Source: Candidatus Latescibacterota bacterium
Lineage (GTDB): Bacteria > Krumholzibacteriota > Krumholzibacteriia > JACNKJ01
NCBI GenBank assembly: GCA_020633725.1
Contig: JACKDC010000003.1
Span: forward strand, 508,648-572,647
DNA length: 64,000 bases
Direction: 5' to 3'
A program made the position numbers and the translations under genes. A model generated the notes under the pieces. It was given only the letters and a program-made list of their open reading frames with translations. It did not search any database and was not told where the DNA came from. Below, in pieces: positions 34,653 through 43,261 of this stretch; positions within the stretch are counted from its first letter, which is position 1, and the number at the start of each line of letters is the position of its first letter.

Positions 34653-36856
34653 TTCACCAAGACCAGCCTTGCCGACAGATCCATGGTCTCTGCTTCGGCC
34701 CTGAGTAAGTAAACGCCACTGGCAACGAGGCGACCGTCGTCGCGGCGCCCGTCCCAAACGAAGCGATGTAGCCCCGGATCCAGCCGCCTATCATCGAGTG
34801 TTGCGCAGTGCCGTCCATTGACCGCTTGCACCGTGAGGCGAACGCGCTGCGCCCGGTCGAGTGCGAGTTCGATATTGAATGTGGGGTTGCCTGGGTTCGG
34901 ATACGCGGCAAGGTGGATTTGCCCCGGAGCTCGCGGCGCCTTCCGATTGGCCGCTGTCGCTGCACCCAGGGGCAGGTAGCCGAACTCCAAGCTCGACCAC
35001 CGGCCCGCGCAGAACCACTCTGGGCCGGCCCAGAGCGCCGAAGCATCCTGAAGGGTCACGGAATTCACCGCTCCCACCCAGCGCGGCTGGCTTGGGTCGG
35101 CGACGTCCAGAATCTGAACACCCTCTCGATGGCACCTGAGGTACGCGTAGTCCCCGCCAACGCTGAGCGCATGTCCAGTCGTCGGAGTTCCGACACTGCT
35201 CAGGATCTCTGGAGCCCACGAGTTGCTGATGTCAACGATGATGTACCCGACATTGCGAAACAAGATGTGGGCAAGACTCCCTCGAATCTCGATCGACTCT
35301 GGAGCCTCTGAGCGAGTGATGGCGCCGACTGGTGTCGGCGTCGTCGGGTCGCTGCAATCGACGAGAAGCATCCCGTCCGCAGCCGTCCCGACCACGAGGA
35401 CTCTCCCAGGCCCGAAGCCAAGCTTCGAGATGTTCGACCCAACATTTAGGTAGCCCACCGCGCGAGGATGGGCGGGGTCCGAGACATCGAGGATCTGGAG
35501 GTCATGCTCATGCAATGCGAGGGCGCAGAGACTCTGCCCTACGGCGAGTGCCGTCGCTGTGGAGGTCGCTGGCGCGGCGGACAGCTGCCTCAGCTGCGTC
35601 AGATCGGAAACATCGTAGATGACAAGGCCGATTCCAGCCCCTGTCACGAAGGCCAGATCATTGTCCAGCACCAATCCGGTGCAGGACACGCCATAGAGGA
35701 AACGAGCGATAGACTGCGCGTCGCGAGGATCGGTGGCATCGAACACCTCGACACCGCCCACCCCCGCCACGAACAGCTTCCCCCCCCAACCCTGAATCGC
35801 CTGAGGCGTACTGCCATTCCCGAGATGGGCTGAGCCAATCGTCGGGGCGGTGACCGGCGGCAGGCGTCTGTCGATGACGACACCTGTCGGGTGAGAAGTG
35901 ACGAGGGCAGAGTCTGCGAACACCGCACCCTGCACTTGCCCGGCAGGGTACTCTTCGACCTCCACTGGCGTGCTGGGACTAGACATGTCGTAGATGTGCA
36001 TGCTGCTGAAATAGCCGCCATCGACGGTAAGGAGGTTATTGCCTTGGCGCGACAGACCGGAGACAGAAGCCGGTGCGCTCTCCCCTATCAGACGCTGCCA
36101 GTCAAGTGGATTCGATACATCGATGGTGGCGATCCCCGCGTCCTGGTGGGTCACTGCCGCAAAACCGTCGAAGAGCTCCACGTCGAAGGTCTTGTCTTCG
36201 AGTGAGGTGATGTGCTGCCGTCGCGGGTGCTCTGGATCCGCGATGCTGACCAACTCAAGCCCACCTCGCCCATCGGCAACATAGAGCAGCGTGTCGTTGA
36301 CGGCGATCCCCGAGGCATCCACCGTCTGAAGTGTCCCCCTCGGGACGGGCGCCAAAGGGTTGGTCACATCGACAAGCGCGATTCCGCGTCTGCCACCAGC
36401 AATGACGAGGGTATTCCCGCTGATCCGTAGCTCGCCCTTGTACGAGAGCGGCAGGGCCGAGAGCAGTTGCGGCTGCTCGAGATTGCTCAGATCCAGGGCA
36501 AAGAGCCCGTAGTCGCAGCTCACGAAGAGAAGGTCTCCGCTGCGCCGTTGACCGCAAATCGTCGACGGCGTGGCATCGAGGGAAAACAGCGAGAGCTCGA
36601 CAGGGAGGTCCGGCTGGCTAAGGTCGAGGATGTGCACCGCAGCCGAGTCGCCCATAACGGACTTGCCGCCCACAAACAGAAGCGGGGAATCGTAGACCAG
36701 GGATGTCGCCCCGTAGGCGGAACTCACAGCCAGATGGTGGTAGTAGGGCGAGTAGTCCAGGTATTCTGGCGTGGCCCAGGCTGCTTGCGGCACGGCCTGG
36801 AGGAGAATTGCAAGCGCGACGCACGCTTCGATCCGACTCGCCATCGCCTTGACCAC
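34649..36856 (-). CDS. Secreted LVIVD-repeat beta-propeller protein with sorting domain
   Basis: 735 aa. Signal peptide at the N-terminus (VALAILLQAVPQAAWA). About ten repeats of the LVIVD type, e.g. VHILDLSQPDLPVEL, LFALDLSNLEQPQLL, IALVDVTNPLAPV, ATIDVSNPLDWQRL, VQILDVADPSQPRWVG, forming probable propeller blades. The C-terminal FlgD-Ig-like domain reads AYPNPGNPTFNIEL, WDGRRDDGRLVA, SGVYLLRAEA, RLVLVK. AT-richer than neighbours. Coupled by overlap to the small downstream gene, so the two products are likely made together. Confidence 0.85.
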   Translation of the reverse strand: MVKAMASRIEACVALAILLQAVPQAAWATPEYLDYSPYYHHLAVSSAYGATSLVYDSPLLFVGGKSVMGDSAAVHILDLSQPDLPVELSLFSLDATPSTICGQRRSGDLLFVSCDYGLFALDLSNLEQPQLLSALPLSYKGELRISGNTLVIAGGRRGIALVDVTNPLAPVPRGTLQTVDASGIAVNDTLLYVADGRGGLELVSIADPEHPRRQHITSLEDKTFDVELFDGFAAVTHQDAGIATIDVSNPLDWQRLIGESAPASVSGLSRQGNNLLTVDGGYFSSMHIYDMSSPSTPVEVEEYPAGQVQGAVFADSALVTSHPTGVVIDRRLPPVTAPTIGSAHLGNGSTPQAIQGWGGKLFVAGVGGVEVFDATDPRDAQSIARFLYGVSCTGLVLDNDLAFVTGAGIGLVIYDVSDLTQLRQLSAAPATSTATALAVGQSLCALALHEHDLQILDVSDPAHPRAVGYLNVGSNISKLGFGPGRVLVVGTAADGMLLVDCSDPTTPTPVGAITRSEAPESIEIRGSLAHILFRNVGYIIVDISNSWAPEILSSVGTPTTGHALSVGGDYAYLRCHREGVQILDVADPSQPRWVGAVNSVTLQDASALWAGPEWFCAGRWSSLEFGYLPLGAATAANRKAPRAPGQIHLAAYPNPGNPTFNIELALDRAQRVRLTVQAVNGRHCATLDDRRLDPGLHRFVWDGRRDDGRLVASGVYLLRAEAETMDLSARLVLVK

Positions 36857-36891
36857 AGGGATATCCTCCCAGCCACTGGAACACTAATAGT

Positions 36892-37776
36892 CTAGCGGCC
36901 CGCGCCGGGTACGTCAACGGGACCGGACGCAAACCCCAGCTGCAGCGCGTCCGTCACCGGCCGGTAGCCGATGCGCTGGTAGATCGCGTTCGACGTGGGG
37001 TTCGCGAGGTCGGTGTAGAGGAAGCAGAACTGCCGGCCCGCATCCAGCTGCGCCTGGCTGAGCGCCGCCACGCAGGCGCTCGCGTAGCCGCGGCCGCGTC
37101 GCTCGGGCGGCGAGTAGACGAAGTTCACCCGCACACCGTGCGGGGTTGGCGACACGGCCGCCGCCATGCTCACGGCCTCGCCGTCCTCCCAGACCCAGAG
37201 CACGGCCTGCGCCACGAGCCGCTCCACCGCGCCCGTGAGGTCGGGCCGCGGTGCGTCGCCGGGGCTGGTCTCAACCTGGAAAGCGCCGGCCCAGTCGGCA
37301 AGGCGGGGAACATCGCCGGGCGCCGCAGGGCGGAAACGCCCAGGCGGCGGCGAAGCCGGCGGTGTGACGTCCGTGAGCGCATAGATGCGCAGCGCCATGT
37401 CGTCGCGCAGCGCCAGCCCCCGCGGCGCAGCCCAGAGCCGCGCCGCCTCCCGGACGACCTCCGGCGGACCCAGGATCCCCGGCAACGCGGGGTGCAGCCG
37501 CCCCACGGCCTCCACGAGCGCGGGCAGGGCGGCGGGCGGCATGGCCGTCAGCCCCAGGTTGAAGGGCGGCGTGCGCCAGGCGCAGCCCACGACCTCGTCG
37601 CCCTCCTCCACGGTGATCAGGCTGATGGGATCGTCGTAGGGGTTGTGCCCGTCGCGCAGGCGGCCGGCGATGCCCAGCAGCAGGTTGTGGGCGGCCTCGT
37701 CGCGCAGGAGCCACTCCGTGGCGCGCTCCAGAAAGGCGGCGGCGTCCCCGTGTTCGACGATTCGGAATGCCTTCAT
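36892..37776 (-). CDS. GNAT family N-acetyltransferase
   Basis: 294 aa. The C-terminal half carries the acetyl-CoA-binding motif A (VNFVYSPPERRGRGYASACVAALS) and the NPTSNAIYQRIGYRPV end typical of GNATs; the N-terminal half resembles a degenerate GNAT domain (DEVVGCAWRTPPF), as in two-domain members. Acceptor unknown. Confidence 0.9.
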   Translation of the reverse strand: MKAFRIVEHGDAAAFLERATEWLLRDEAAHNLLLGIAGRLRDGHNPYDDPISLITVEEGDEVVGCAWRTPPFNLGLTAMPPAALPALVEAVGRLHPALPGILGPPEVVREAARLWAAPRGLALRDDMALRIYALTDVTPPASPPPGRFRPAAPGDVPRLADWAGAFQVETSPGDAPRPDLTGAVERLVAQAVLWVWEDGEAVSMAAAVSPTPHGVRVNFVYSPPERRGRGYASACVAALSQAQLDAGRQFCFLYTDLANPTSNAIYQRIGYRPVTDALQLGFASGPVDVPGAGR

Positions 37777-37821
37777 CGCTGCCTCCGGCGCCGGGCCAAC
37801 GAGGAGGCCGCCGCCCGGCGC

Positions 37822-38280
37822 CTACTTGCCCTCGGCCGCGCGCTTGGCCATCTCCTCCGCCATGCGGCGTTCCATCTCGGCGGGCTCGACGTCCTCGATG
37901 TGCGTCGCGATCCACCACTGATTGCCCCACGCGTCCTTGATGCCGCCATGGCGGTCGCCGTAGAACATGTCGGTGGGCGGCATGATCGTCTCGCCGCCGG
38001 CGGCGGCGGCCCGCTTGAACACGGCGTCGCAATCCTCCACGTACATGTAGAGCATCGTCGGCAGGTGCTCGGAGGCATCGCGCGCCTCGCCGATCATGAC
38101 GCGCGAGCTGCCGACCTGCATCTCGGCGTGGGAAAACGCGCCGTCGGGGCGCTTCATGGGCGGATGGACATGGGACGCGCCGAAGGCCTGCTCGAGGAAG
38201 GCGCAGAACTTGTCGGCGCCCTGAACGGAGAAGAAGTTGGTGAGAGTGGTGTATCCGTCGGGAACGGGCTTCACGGACAT
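37822..38280 (-). CDS. VOC family protein (PhnB-like)
   Basis: 152 aa. Starts MSVKPVPDGYTTLTNFFSV, with FCAFLEQAFGA, HAEMQVGSSRVMIGEA and GDRHGGIKDAWGNQWWIATH; the layout matches PhnB-like proteins of the vicinal-oxygen-chelate fold. Possible metal ligands are His in SHAEM and Glu or His near the C-terminus. No known substrate. First of three VOC genes in the window. Confidence 0.88.
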   Translation of the reverse strand: MSVKPVPDGYTTLTNFFSVQGADKFCAFLEQAFGASHVHPPMKRPDGAFSHAEMQVGSSRVMIGEARDASEHLPTMLYMYVEDCDAVFKRAAAAGGETIMPPTDMFYGDRHGGIKDAWGNQWWIATHIEDVEPAEMERRMAEEMAKRAAEGK

Positions 38281-38355
38281 GGCAGACTCCTGGTGAATCG
38301 GGGAGGGGGGCCCGTAGTCTAGCAGACCCCCACCCCTACCGCCACCGGACCGGCC

Positions 38356-38829
38356 CTAGCGGCCGAAGTCGTCCGGAATCTGGACCGCCACCACCTCGCC
38401 CGTGGCGGTCACCACGCCCTCCGCGCTCAGCTCCGCGCTCACCGTGACCTTGCGGCCCTTCACCTCCTCGATCCGGCAGCGGATCGTGAGCTCCGGGCCC
38501 AGCGGCGTGGGCTTGAGGTAGTTCACCGTCAAGCGCCCGGTGACGAAGCGGAAGGCCTCGCCCTCCCCGATCTTGCGGCCGACCGCGCGGTAGGCCGCGG
38601 CGGCGGCGGTGCCCGTCCCCGAGCAGTCGATCACCGAGGCGATGACCCCGCCGTAGACGAAGCCAGGGATCGCCGTGTGCTCGGGCCGGGGCGTGAAGGC
38701 CGTGACGGTCTCGCCGGCGGCCTCGTCCGTCCAGCGCGTCTTGAGCTGGTAGCCCTTGGGATTGTCCTTGCCGCAGCCGTAGCAGCGGGCGAAATCGTCG
38801 GGATAGTAGTCCTGGAAGGCGTCGCTCAT
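38356..38829 (-). CDS. Hotdog-fold thioesterase (PaaI-like)
   Basis: 157 aa from the ATG at complement 38827-38829, overlapping the HD gene stop (ATGA). Hotdog features: CYGCGKDNPKGYQLKTRW, then PGFVYGGVIASVIDCSGTGTA (the active-site helix region), RFVTGRLTVNYLKPTPLG. The CYGCGxxNPxG opening suits acyl-CoA thioesterases of the PaaI/YbgC-like groups. Last gene of the run starting at 41636. Confidence 0.88.
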   Translation of the reverse strand: MSDAFQDYYPDDFARCYGCGKDNPKGYQLKTRWTDEAAGETVTAFTPRPEHTAIPGFVYGGVIASVIDCSGTGTAAAAAYRAVGRKIGEGEAFRFVTGRLTVNYLKPTPLGPELTIRCRIEEVKGRKVTVSAELSAEGVVTATGEVVAVQIPDDFGR

Positions 38830-39368
38830 GGGTGGTCCTCCGGGTGAGCGTCGAGAAGGCTGCCGCGCGGGGTCACGCCCCAGCGCGCGGCGAGGAAGGC
38901 GGTGCTGTCGAATGCGGGCAGCTGGCCCTCGCCCGCGGCCAGCGCCCGCGCCGCGGGCGTGCAGAGCAGCCGCGGCCAGGGGCGGACGCCGATGCGCGTG
39001 AGGTCGAGGCGATCGGCGTCCCAGCAGACCTGCACGGCGGGGACGTCCTCCACGCGCCCATCGCTGTGAAAGGTCAGCGCGCGCTGGAGCTCGGCGAAGG
39101 CGGCGTCGGGCAGCTCGAAGTGCTGCCCGCGCAGCGCGATCGCCAGCGCCGCCGCGCGGGCGCCGTGTTCGGGATCGCTGCCGTCGTTCCAGCGGCAGGC
39201 GTCGTGGAGCAGCGCAAAGAGCTCCGCGAAGTCGGGGTCGACCGCAGCGGCCTCGGCGAGGTGGCGCCCCGCGGCGCAGACTCGCGCCCAGTGCGATACG
39301 CCGTGGATGCCGTCCGGCGCGAGGACGTACTGCTCCAGGACCGCCCGCATCAGGCCGCGCGGCTTCAT
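38826..39368 (-). CDS. HD-domain phosphohydrolase-like protein
   Basis: 180 aa. HGVSHWARV gives the first His, ALLHDACRWNDGSDPEHG carries the HD pair, and a later QVCWDADRLDLTRIG supplies the distal Asp, matching metal-dependent phosphohydrolases. Starts by overlap with the SUI1 gene (ATGA) and ends by overlap with the thioesterase gene. Substrate unknown. Confidence 0.8.
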   Translation of the reverse strand: MKPRGLMRAVLEQYVLAPDGIHGVSHWARVCAAGRHLAEAAAVDPDFAELFALLHDACRWNDGSDPEHGARAAALAIALRGQHFELPDAAFAELQRALTFHSDGRVEDVPAVQVCWDADRLDLTRIGVRPWPRLLCTPAARALAAGEGQLPAFDSTAFLAARWGVTPRGSLLDAHPEDHP

Positions 39369-39718
39369 CCGCCGCTGCGCTTGGCGCGGAAGCCCTCGGC
39401 CACCAGGAAGGCCAGCACGGGCTCCACCTTGTCGCCCTGGATGACGAGATCCGCCCCGTCCATGCCGCCGCCCACACCGCAGCGCTGCTTGAGCCGCCGG
39501 GCGAAGTCCTTGAGCGCATCGCCCGCCAGCGGCAGGCCGCTGACGCGGGTGACGGTCTTGCCGCCGCGGCCCTTCGTTTCGCGCCGCACGCGGACGAGGC
39601 CGTCCCGCGACGCTGCGGACGCCGGCTCCTTGCAGCGGCAGTCCGCGCGCGGCCGCCCGCAGTCGGGGCAGTGCTGGCCGGATTCGCTGGAGTAGACGGT
39701 ACGCGCGTCGTCGCTCAC
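39365..39718 (-). CDS. SUI1/eIF1-like translation factor (YciH family)
   Basis: 117 aa from a GTG at complement 39716-39718, with AGGAGG upstream. An N-terminal zinc-ribbon-like part (HCPDCGRPRADCRC) is followed by a SUI1 domain: VRRETKGRGGKTVTRVSGL, FARRLKQRCGVGGGMDGADLVIQGDKVE. YciH-type proteins can influence start-codon selection. It sits in a five-gene run with overlapping junctions. Confidence 0.9.
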   Translation of the reverse strand: MSDDARTVYSSESGQHCPDCGRPRADCRCKEPASAASRDGLVRVRRETKGRGGKTVTRVSGLPLAGDALKDFARRLKQRCGVGGGMDGADLVIQGDKVEPVLAFLVAEGFRAKRSGG

Positions 39719-39726
39719 GAAGCCTC

Positions 39727-40191
39727 CTAGACCGGGTAGAAGCCGCCCGCGCGCGAGCCGTAGCGGCGGCGGAGGCCTCTGATCTGGGCGGCGTGGGCGA
39801 TGTCGTGCGCGAGCATCACGCCGAAGAAGCTCGCCGCGCTCTCGCCGTGGAAGTGCGTGCGGACGGGCTGCTGCAGCGCGTCGTCGTCGCAGCTCTGCAG
39901 GCACTCCAGCAGGTGGAACTGCGCGCGGTCCAGCAGCTCGAGGAGGGCGGGCAGGTCGTCCACGCAGCGGGTGAAGCTGCCCTGCCAGGCGCCGAAGCCC
40001 TGCTGGCAGTACTCGATCTTGGTGCTGGCGACGTGGTAGAGGATCTCGCCGATGGTCCAGAGCTCGCTGTCCGCGCGCCAGACGAGCTCTTCGGGCGTCA
40101 GGCCATCGAGGGCGTCGAGCAGGGACATCTCGGCGTCGCCGGCATAGGCCCAGCGGCTCTGGGCCAGCAGGTGCTCACGCAGCGCGGTCAC
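39727..40191 (-). CDS. DinB superfamily protein
   Basis: 154 aa from a GTG at complement 40189-40191, overlapping the FGE/hydrolase stop (GTGA). DinB pattern: LWTIGEILYHVASTKIEY with the first His, and FFGVMLAHDIAHAAQIRGL with the HDxxH pair, so the three-His metal site is intact. Fourth DinB gene in the window. Substrate unknown. Confidence 0.85.
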   Translation of the reverse strand: MTALREHLLAQSRWAYAGDAEMSLLDALDGLTPEELVWRADSELWTIGEILYHVASTKIEYCQQGFGAWQGSFTRCVDDLPALLELLDRAQFHLLECLQSCDDDALQQPVRTHFHGESAASFFGVMLAHDIAHAAQIRGLRRRYGSRAGGFYPV

Positions 40192-41636
40192 TCGGACTCC
40201 GTGACGCCGCCGAGGAAGTCCAGCAGCACCTGCCAGGTGGCGCCGGCGTCGGCCGCGCGGTCCGGGTCGAGCATGGACGCCCCGTGCACGCCCTCCTCGG
40301 CCACGTAGGTCTGCAGCCCCGCCGCGCGGCAGGCGGCGAGATGGTCGCGCACGCTCTCGCGTTGCATCTCCGAGCCCGGGCGCAGCACCAGGGCCGGCAG
40401 GGTCACCTGGGGAATCCAGGGCGCGGGATCGCAGACCGCCATGGGCGGCCCCGACGCCGGCGAGCAGGCCACGACGGCGGCGAGCGCGTCCTTTTCCTCC
40501 ACGGCCAGACGCAGCACCAGCCCCGCGCTGTAGCTGCTGCCCAGGGCGACGCGCGGGCCGCGCAGTCCCGCCGCCTCGGCGTAGCGCAGGGCCGCCACCA
40601 GGTCGGGGTAGGCGTCGCAGTAGGGCAGCTCCTTCGCGCCCGGGGGCAGCTCGGCCACGGTGCGGTTCTCGTCGCCCAGATGGCTGCCGCCGCTGCGCTG
40701 ATCCACGGCCAGCACGTTGTAGCCGGCCTCCATGAGTCGCGGCACCACGTTGGCGTACTCGCCGCGGGCGTTGCTCCGCGCCTGGTGGAAGAGGATCAGC
40801 AGCGGGCGCCTGCGGTCGGCGTCCACCAGGTGCAGGTCGACGTGCACCACCTGGCCGTCGGCCGCGCGCACGGTCGCGTGCTTCGGCCCCGGCGGATCGG
40901 CGGCGCAGCGGAAGCCGACGTTGAAGTCGCGCCAGTTGCCGCGCAGCCCGTTGCGGAAGACGATCCCGCAGCAGCCCGGTCCCGTGAACCAGCCGCCGCC
41001 GCGGATGCTGCGGAACTTGGCGAGGGCGGGGCCGACGGGATTCAGCGGCGCGCTGACGCCGTAGTAGTCCCAGTCGTAGTAGTCGGCGGTCCACTCCACC
41101 ACGTTGCCGGTCATGTCGTAGAGCCCGAAGCCGTTGGGCGCGTAGCTGCCCACGGGGCGGGTGCCCTTGGGCGACGTGCGCGCGTAGCTGGCCAGGTTGC
41201 CGGCGAGCGTGTCGCCCACCGCGTAGCGGGTGTCGGGGTCGCCGCCGAGCGCCGCGAACTCCCACTCGGCCTCGGTGGGCAGGCGCTTGCCCGCCCACTC
41301 GGCGTAGGCGCGGGCGTCGCCCCAGCTCACGCCCACCACCGGGTAGTCGGGGAAGTCGGGACCGCTATGGAAGTCGGCCATGCCCCAGAAGGTGGGCAGG
41401 TCGCGGTCGGTGGCCTCGCAGAAGGCCTGGTACTCGGCGCAGGTGACTTCCTTCGCGTCCAGGTAGAAGGGCGACAGCTCCACCGTGTGGGCGGGGTTGT
41501 CGCCGTCCTCGCCGGCGCCCATGGTGAAGACGCCGCCGGAGATCGCGACCATGCCCGGCGGCGGCGTGGCCGCGGGCTGGGCGAGGGCGGTGAGGGAAGT
41601 CAACAGGAGGCAGGCGGACAGGAGGGTCCTGAGCAT
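40188..41636 (-). CDS. Exported fusion: FGE/SUMF1-like domain plus alpha/beta hydrolase
   Basis: 482 aa. Signal peptide MLRTLLSACLLLTSLTALAQ. Residues ~25-250 are a formylglycine-generating-enzyme-type (C-lectin-like) domain: MVAISGGVFTMGAGEDGDNP, YPVVGVSWGDARAYAEWAGK, RLPTEAEWEFAALGG, FGLYDMTGNVVEW, SIRGGGWFTGPGCCGIVFR. Residues ~255-482 are an alpha/beta hydrolase with nucleophile GSSYSAGL and EGVHGASML near the C-terminus as candidate His. The FGE part has CC at a position near the catalytic loop, but I cannot say if it is a true sulfatase-maturing enzyme; many FGE-like domains only bind. Coupled to the DinB gene. Confidence 0.88.
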   Translation of the reverse strand: MLRTLLSACLLLTSLTALAQPAATPPPGMVAISGGVFTMGAGEDGDNPAHTVELSPFYLDAKEVTCAEYQAFCEATDRDLPTFWGMADFHSGPDFPDYPVVGVSWGDARAYAEWAGKRLPTEAEWEFAALGGDPDTRYAVGDTLAGNLASYARTSPKGTRPVGSYAPNGFGLYDMTGNVVEWTADYYDWDYYGVSAPLNPVGPALAKFRSIRGGGWFTGPGCCGIVFRNGLRGNWRDFNVGFRCAADPPGPKHATVRAADGQVVHVDLHLVDADRRRPLLILFHQARSNARGEYANVVPRLMEAGYNVLAVDQRSGGSHLGDENRTVAELPPGAKELPYCDAYPDLVAALRYAEAAGLRGPRVALGSSYSAGLVLRLAVEEKDALAAVVACSPASGPPMAVCDPAPWIPQVTLPALVLRPGSEMQRESVRDHLAACRAAGLQTYVAEEGVHGASMLDPDRAADAGATWQVLLDFLGGVTESE

Positions 41637-41693
41637 GCGTGGCTCCTCGCGTGCGGGTGGCGGCGGGGAGTGTACACGCCCCGCGGGGGGCTG

Positions 41694-42491
41694 TCAGGCG
41701 TTTTGCCCCCGGGCGAGCTGGAGCCAGGCCCGCAGCACGGCGAAGAAGCCGTCGCGCGCCTCGCGCTCGCGCCAGGGGTAGTGCCCGCAGCGCTGCCATT
41801 CGCGGTACTCGAGCTGGGGCAGATGGGGCTCCAGGCTGTCGCGCACCATGCCACCGGGATGGGGATCCTCGGCGCCGTGGAGCATGATGACGGGAACGCG
41901 GATCGCGGCAAAGGCCGCCGGGTAGCGCCCCTCGGCCTGGAGGCGCAGCATGTCGGCCCAGGTTTCCGCGTTGGCGCGCGCGTCCACCGCGACCGGTCCC
42001 GGTTCGGGCAGCATGTCGACGCCGTAGATGGACTCGAGCAGCGCAGCCCTGGCGCTGAGACGGGCGTCGGGATCCAGGTCGTTCAGGGCCTGCATCGCGG
42101 CCTCGAGGCCGCCCGCCGCGCGCTCGGCGATCAGGTCCTGCATGCGGGCGCGCGCGGCCACGTCGAAGGTGCCGCAGCCCACCAGCGCCAGCGCCGCGAA
42201 GGCGTCGGGGGCCTCCGCCGCGGCGGCCAGCGCCAGCATCGCGCCCCAGGAGCTGCCCACCAGCGCGGGGCGCTCGCCTGGGCACTCCGCCGCCGCCAGT
42301 TCCAGCAGGTCGGCCACGTGCCGTGCCACGCTGAGTTCCCCGCCGTCGGCGCTGCCCCGCTGCCAGGGCTCGAGGACGCGGAAGCCGTCCCCCAGACCGC
42401 GCGCCAGACCCCCGGCCGAGCCGGGCGCGCCCGGCCCGCCATGGAGGACGATCACCGCCGGCCCCCGCCCCCCGTGCCGGACGAGCTTCAC
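41694..42491 (-). CDS. Alpha/beta hydrolase, proline-iminopeptidase-like
   Basis: 265 aa from a GTG at complement 42489-42491. Oxyanion motif VIVLHGGPGAPGSAGG, nucleophile elbow GSSWGAML (Ser), acid in HGAEDPHPGG and His in QRCGHYPWRE complete the triad. The HGGPG opening is shared with prolyl aminopeptidases and many small-molecule hydrolases. GTGA overlap with the small membrane gene. Substrate unknown. Confidence 0.88.
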   Translation of the reverse strand: MKLVRHGGRGPAVIVLHGGPGAPGSAGGLARGLGDGFRVLEPWQRGSADGGELSVARHVADLLELAAAECPGERPALVGSSWGAMLALAAAAEAPDAFAALALVGCGTFDVAARARMQDLIAERAAGGLEAAMQALNDLDPDARLSARAALLESIYGVDMLPEPGPVAVDARANAETWADMLRLQAEGRYPAAFAAIRVPVIMLHGAEDPHPGGMVRDSLEPHLPQLEYREWQRCGHYPWREREARDGFFAVLRAWLQLARGQNA

Positions 42492-42784
42492 TCCAGCTCG
42501 AGCTGGATACCCCCCGCCAGCTTCGCCAGGCCGTTGTAGAGCGCCGAGACCACGATGCCGACCACGAAGCCGAGGACGCCGTAGAAGATCGGCAGGAGGA
42601 TGATCGCCCCGAGCCCGAAGAGCCCGGCGATGAGGGAGCCGCCCAGGCCGTCCTCGAAGGCCGAAGCGAAGACGCCCAGCAGGGAGAAGAGGGAGAAGAA
42701 GCCGCCCACGATGAAGCCGATGATCCCGTAGAGCATGCCGAGGATCTTGCCCGCGCTGAGCACGCCGATGCGTTTGAGTACCAT
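42488..42784 (-). CDS. Small membrane protein (DUF3566-like)
   Basis: 98 aa, two hydrophobic segments around IGFIVGGFFSLFSLLGVFA and GLGAIILLPIFYGVLGFVVGIVV, with the conserved-looking opening MVLKRIGVLSAGKILGMLYG and the end GGIQLELE. It resembles a widespread family of short membrane proteins with no assigned function. Translationally coupled to the downstream hydrolase. Confidence 0.75.
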   Translation of the reverse strand: MVLKRIGVLSAGKILGMLYGIIGFIVGGFFSLFSLLGVFASAFEDGLGGSLIAGLFGLGAIILLPIFYGVLGFVVGIVVSALYNGLAKLAGGIQLELE

Positions 42785-42848
42785 GATCGCCTCCGGGTTG
42801 AGATACGGCCAACGCCGTGCCGAGTCTACCCGCGCGGAGCGGCGGCAT

Positions 42849-43253
42849 TCAAACGCGATCGACGTCCCCGGGCAGGGGGCAGTAGACGTCCACCCGCAGG
42901 CCGAAGGGATCGTCCACCACGGCGAAGCGCATGGGGACGTACATCCACGTGTCCTGGGGCTCCATGCAGGGACTGGCCCCGGCCGCGAGGAAGGCGGCGT
43001 AGAGGACGTCCACCTCGGCGGGCGCGGCCACCTCGATGGCGAACTCGGCGTTGCGCGGGTTGGCGTCCGGCGCCGGCACCGCCCCCTTGGCGGGGAAGAA
43101 GGTGAGCCAGCTGTCGCCGAGCTGCCAGCCGCGGAGCCCGTCCTCGTTGGTGCCGGGATCGCCGAGGAGCCGGGTGTAGAAGGCGACCGCGGCGTCGTAG
43201 TCGGCCAGGTAGAAGCTCGGATAGCGGAGCGCGCGGAGCGTGTAGCCGGCCAT
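42849..43253 (-). CDS. VOC family protein
   Basis: 134 aa from the ATG at complement 43251-43253, 8 bp after radA. Vicinal-oxygen-chelate pattern: YPSFYLADYDAAVAFYTRLL, then EFAIEVAAPAEVDVLYAAF and RFAVVDDPFGLRVDVYCPL. No metal-site family assignment is possible. Likely co-transcribed with radA. Confidence 0.85.
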   Translation of the reverse strand: MAGYTLRALRYPSFYLADYDAAVAFYTRLLGDPGTNEDGLRGWQLGDSWLTFFPAKGAVPAPDANPRNAEFAIEVAAPAEVDVLYAAFLAAGASPCMEPQDTWMYVPMRFAVVDDPFGLRVDVYCPLPGDVDRV

Positions 43254-43261
43254 GCTTCGCC

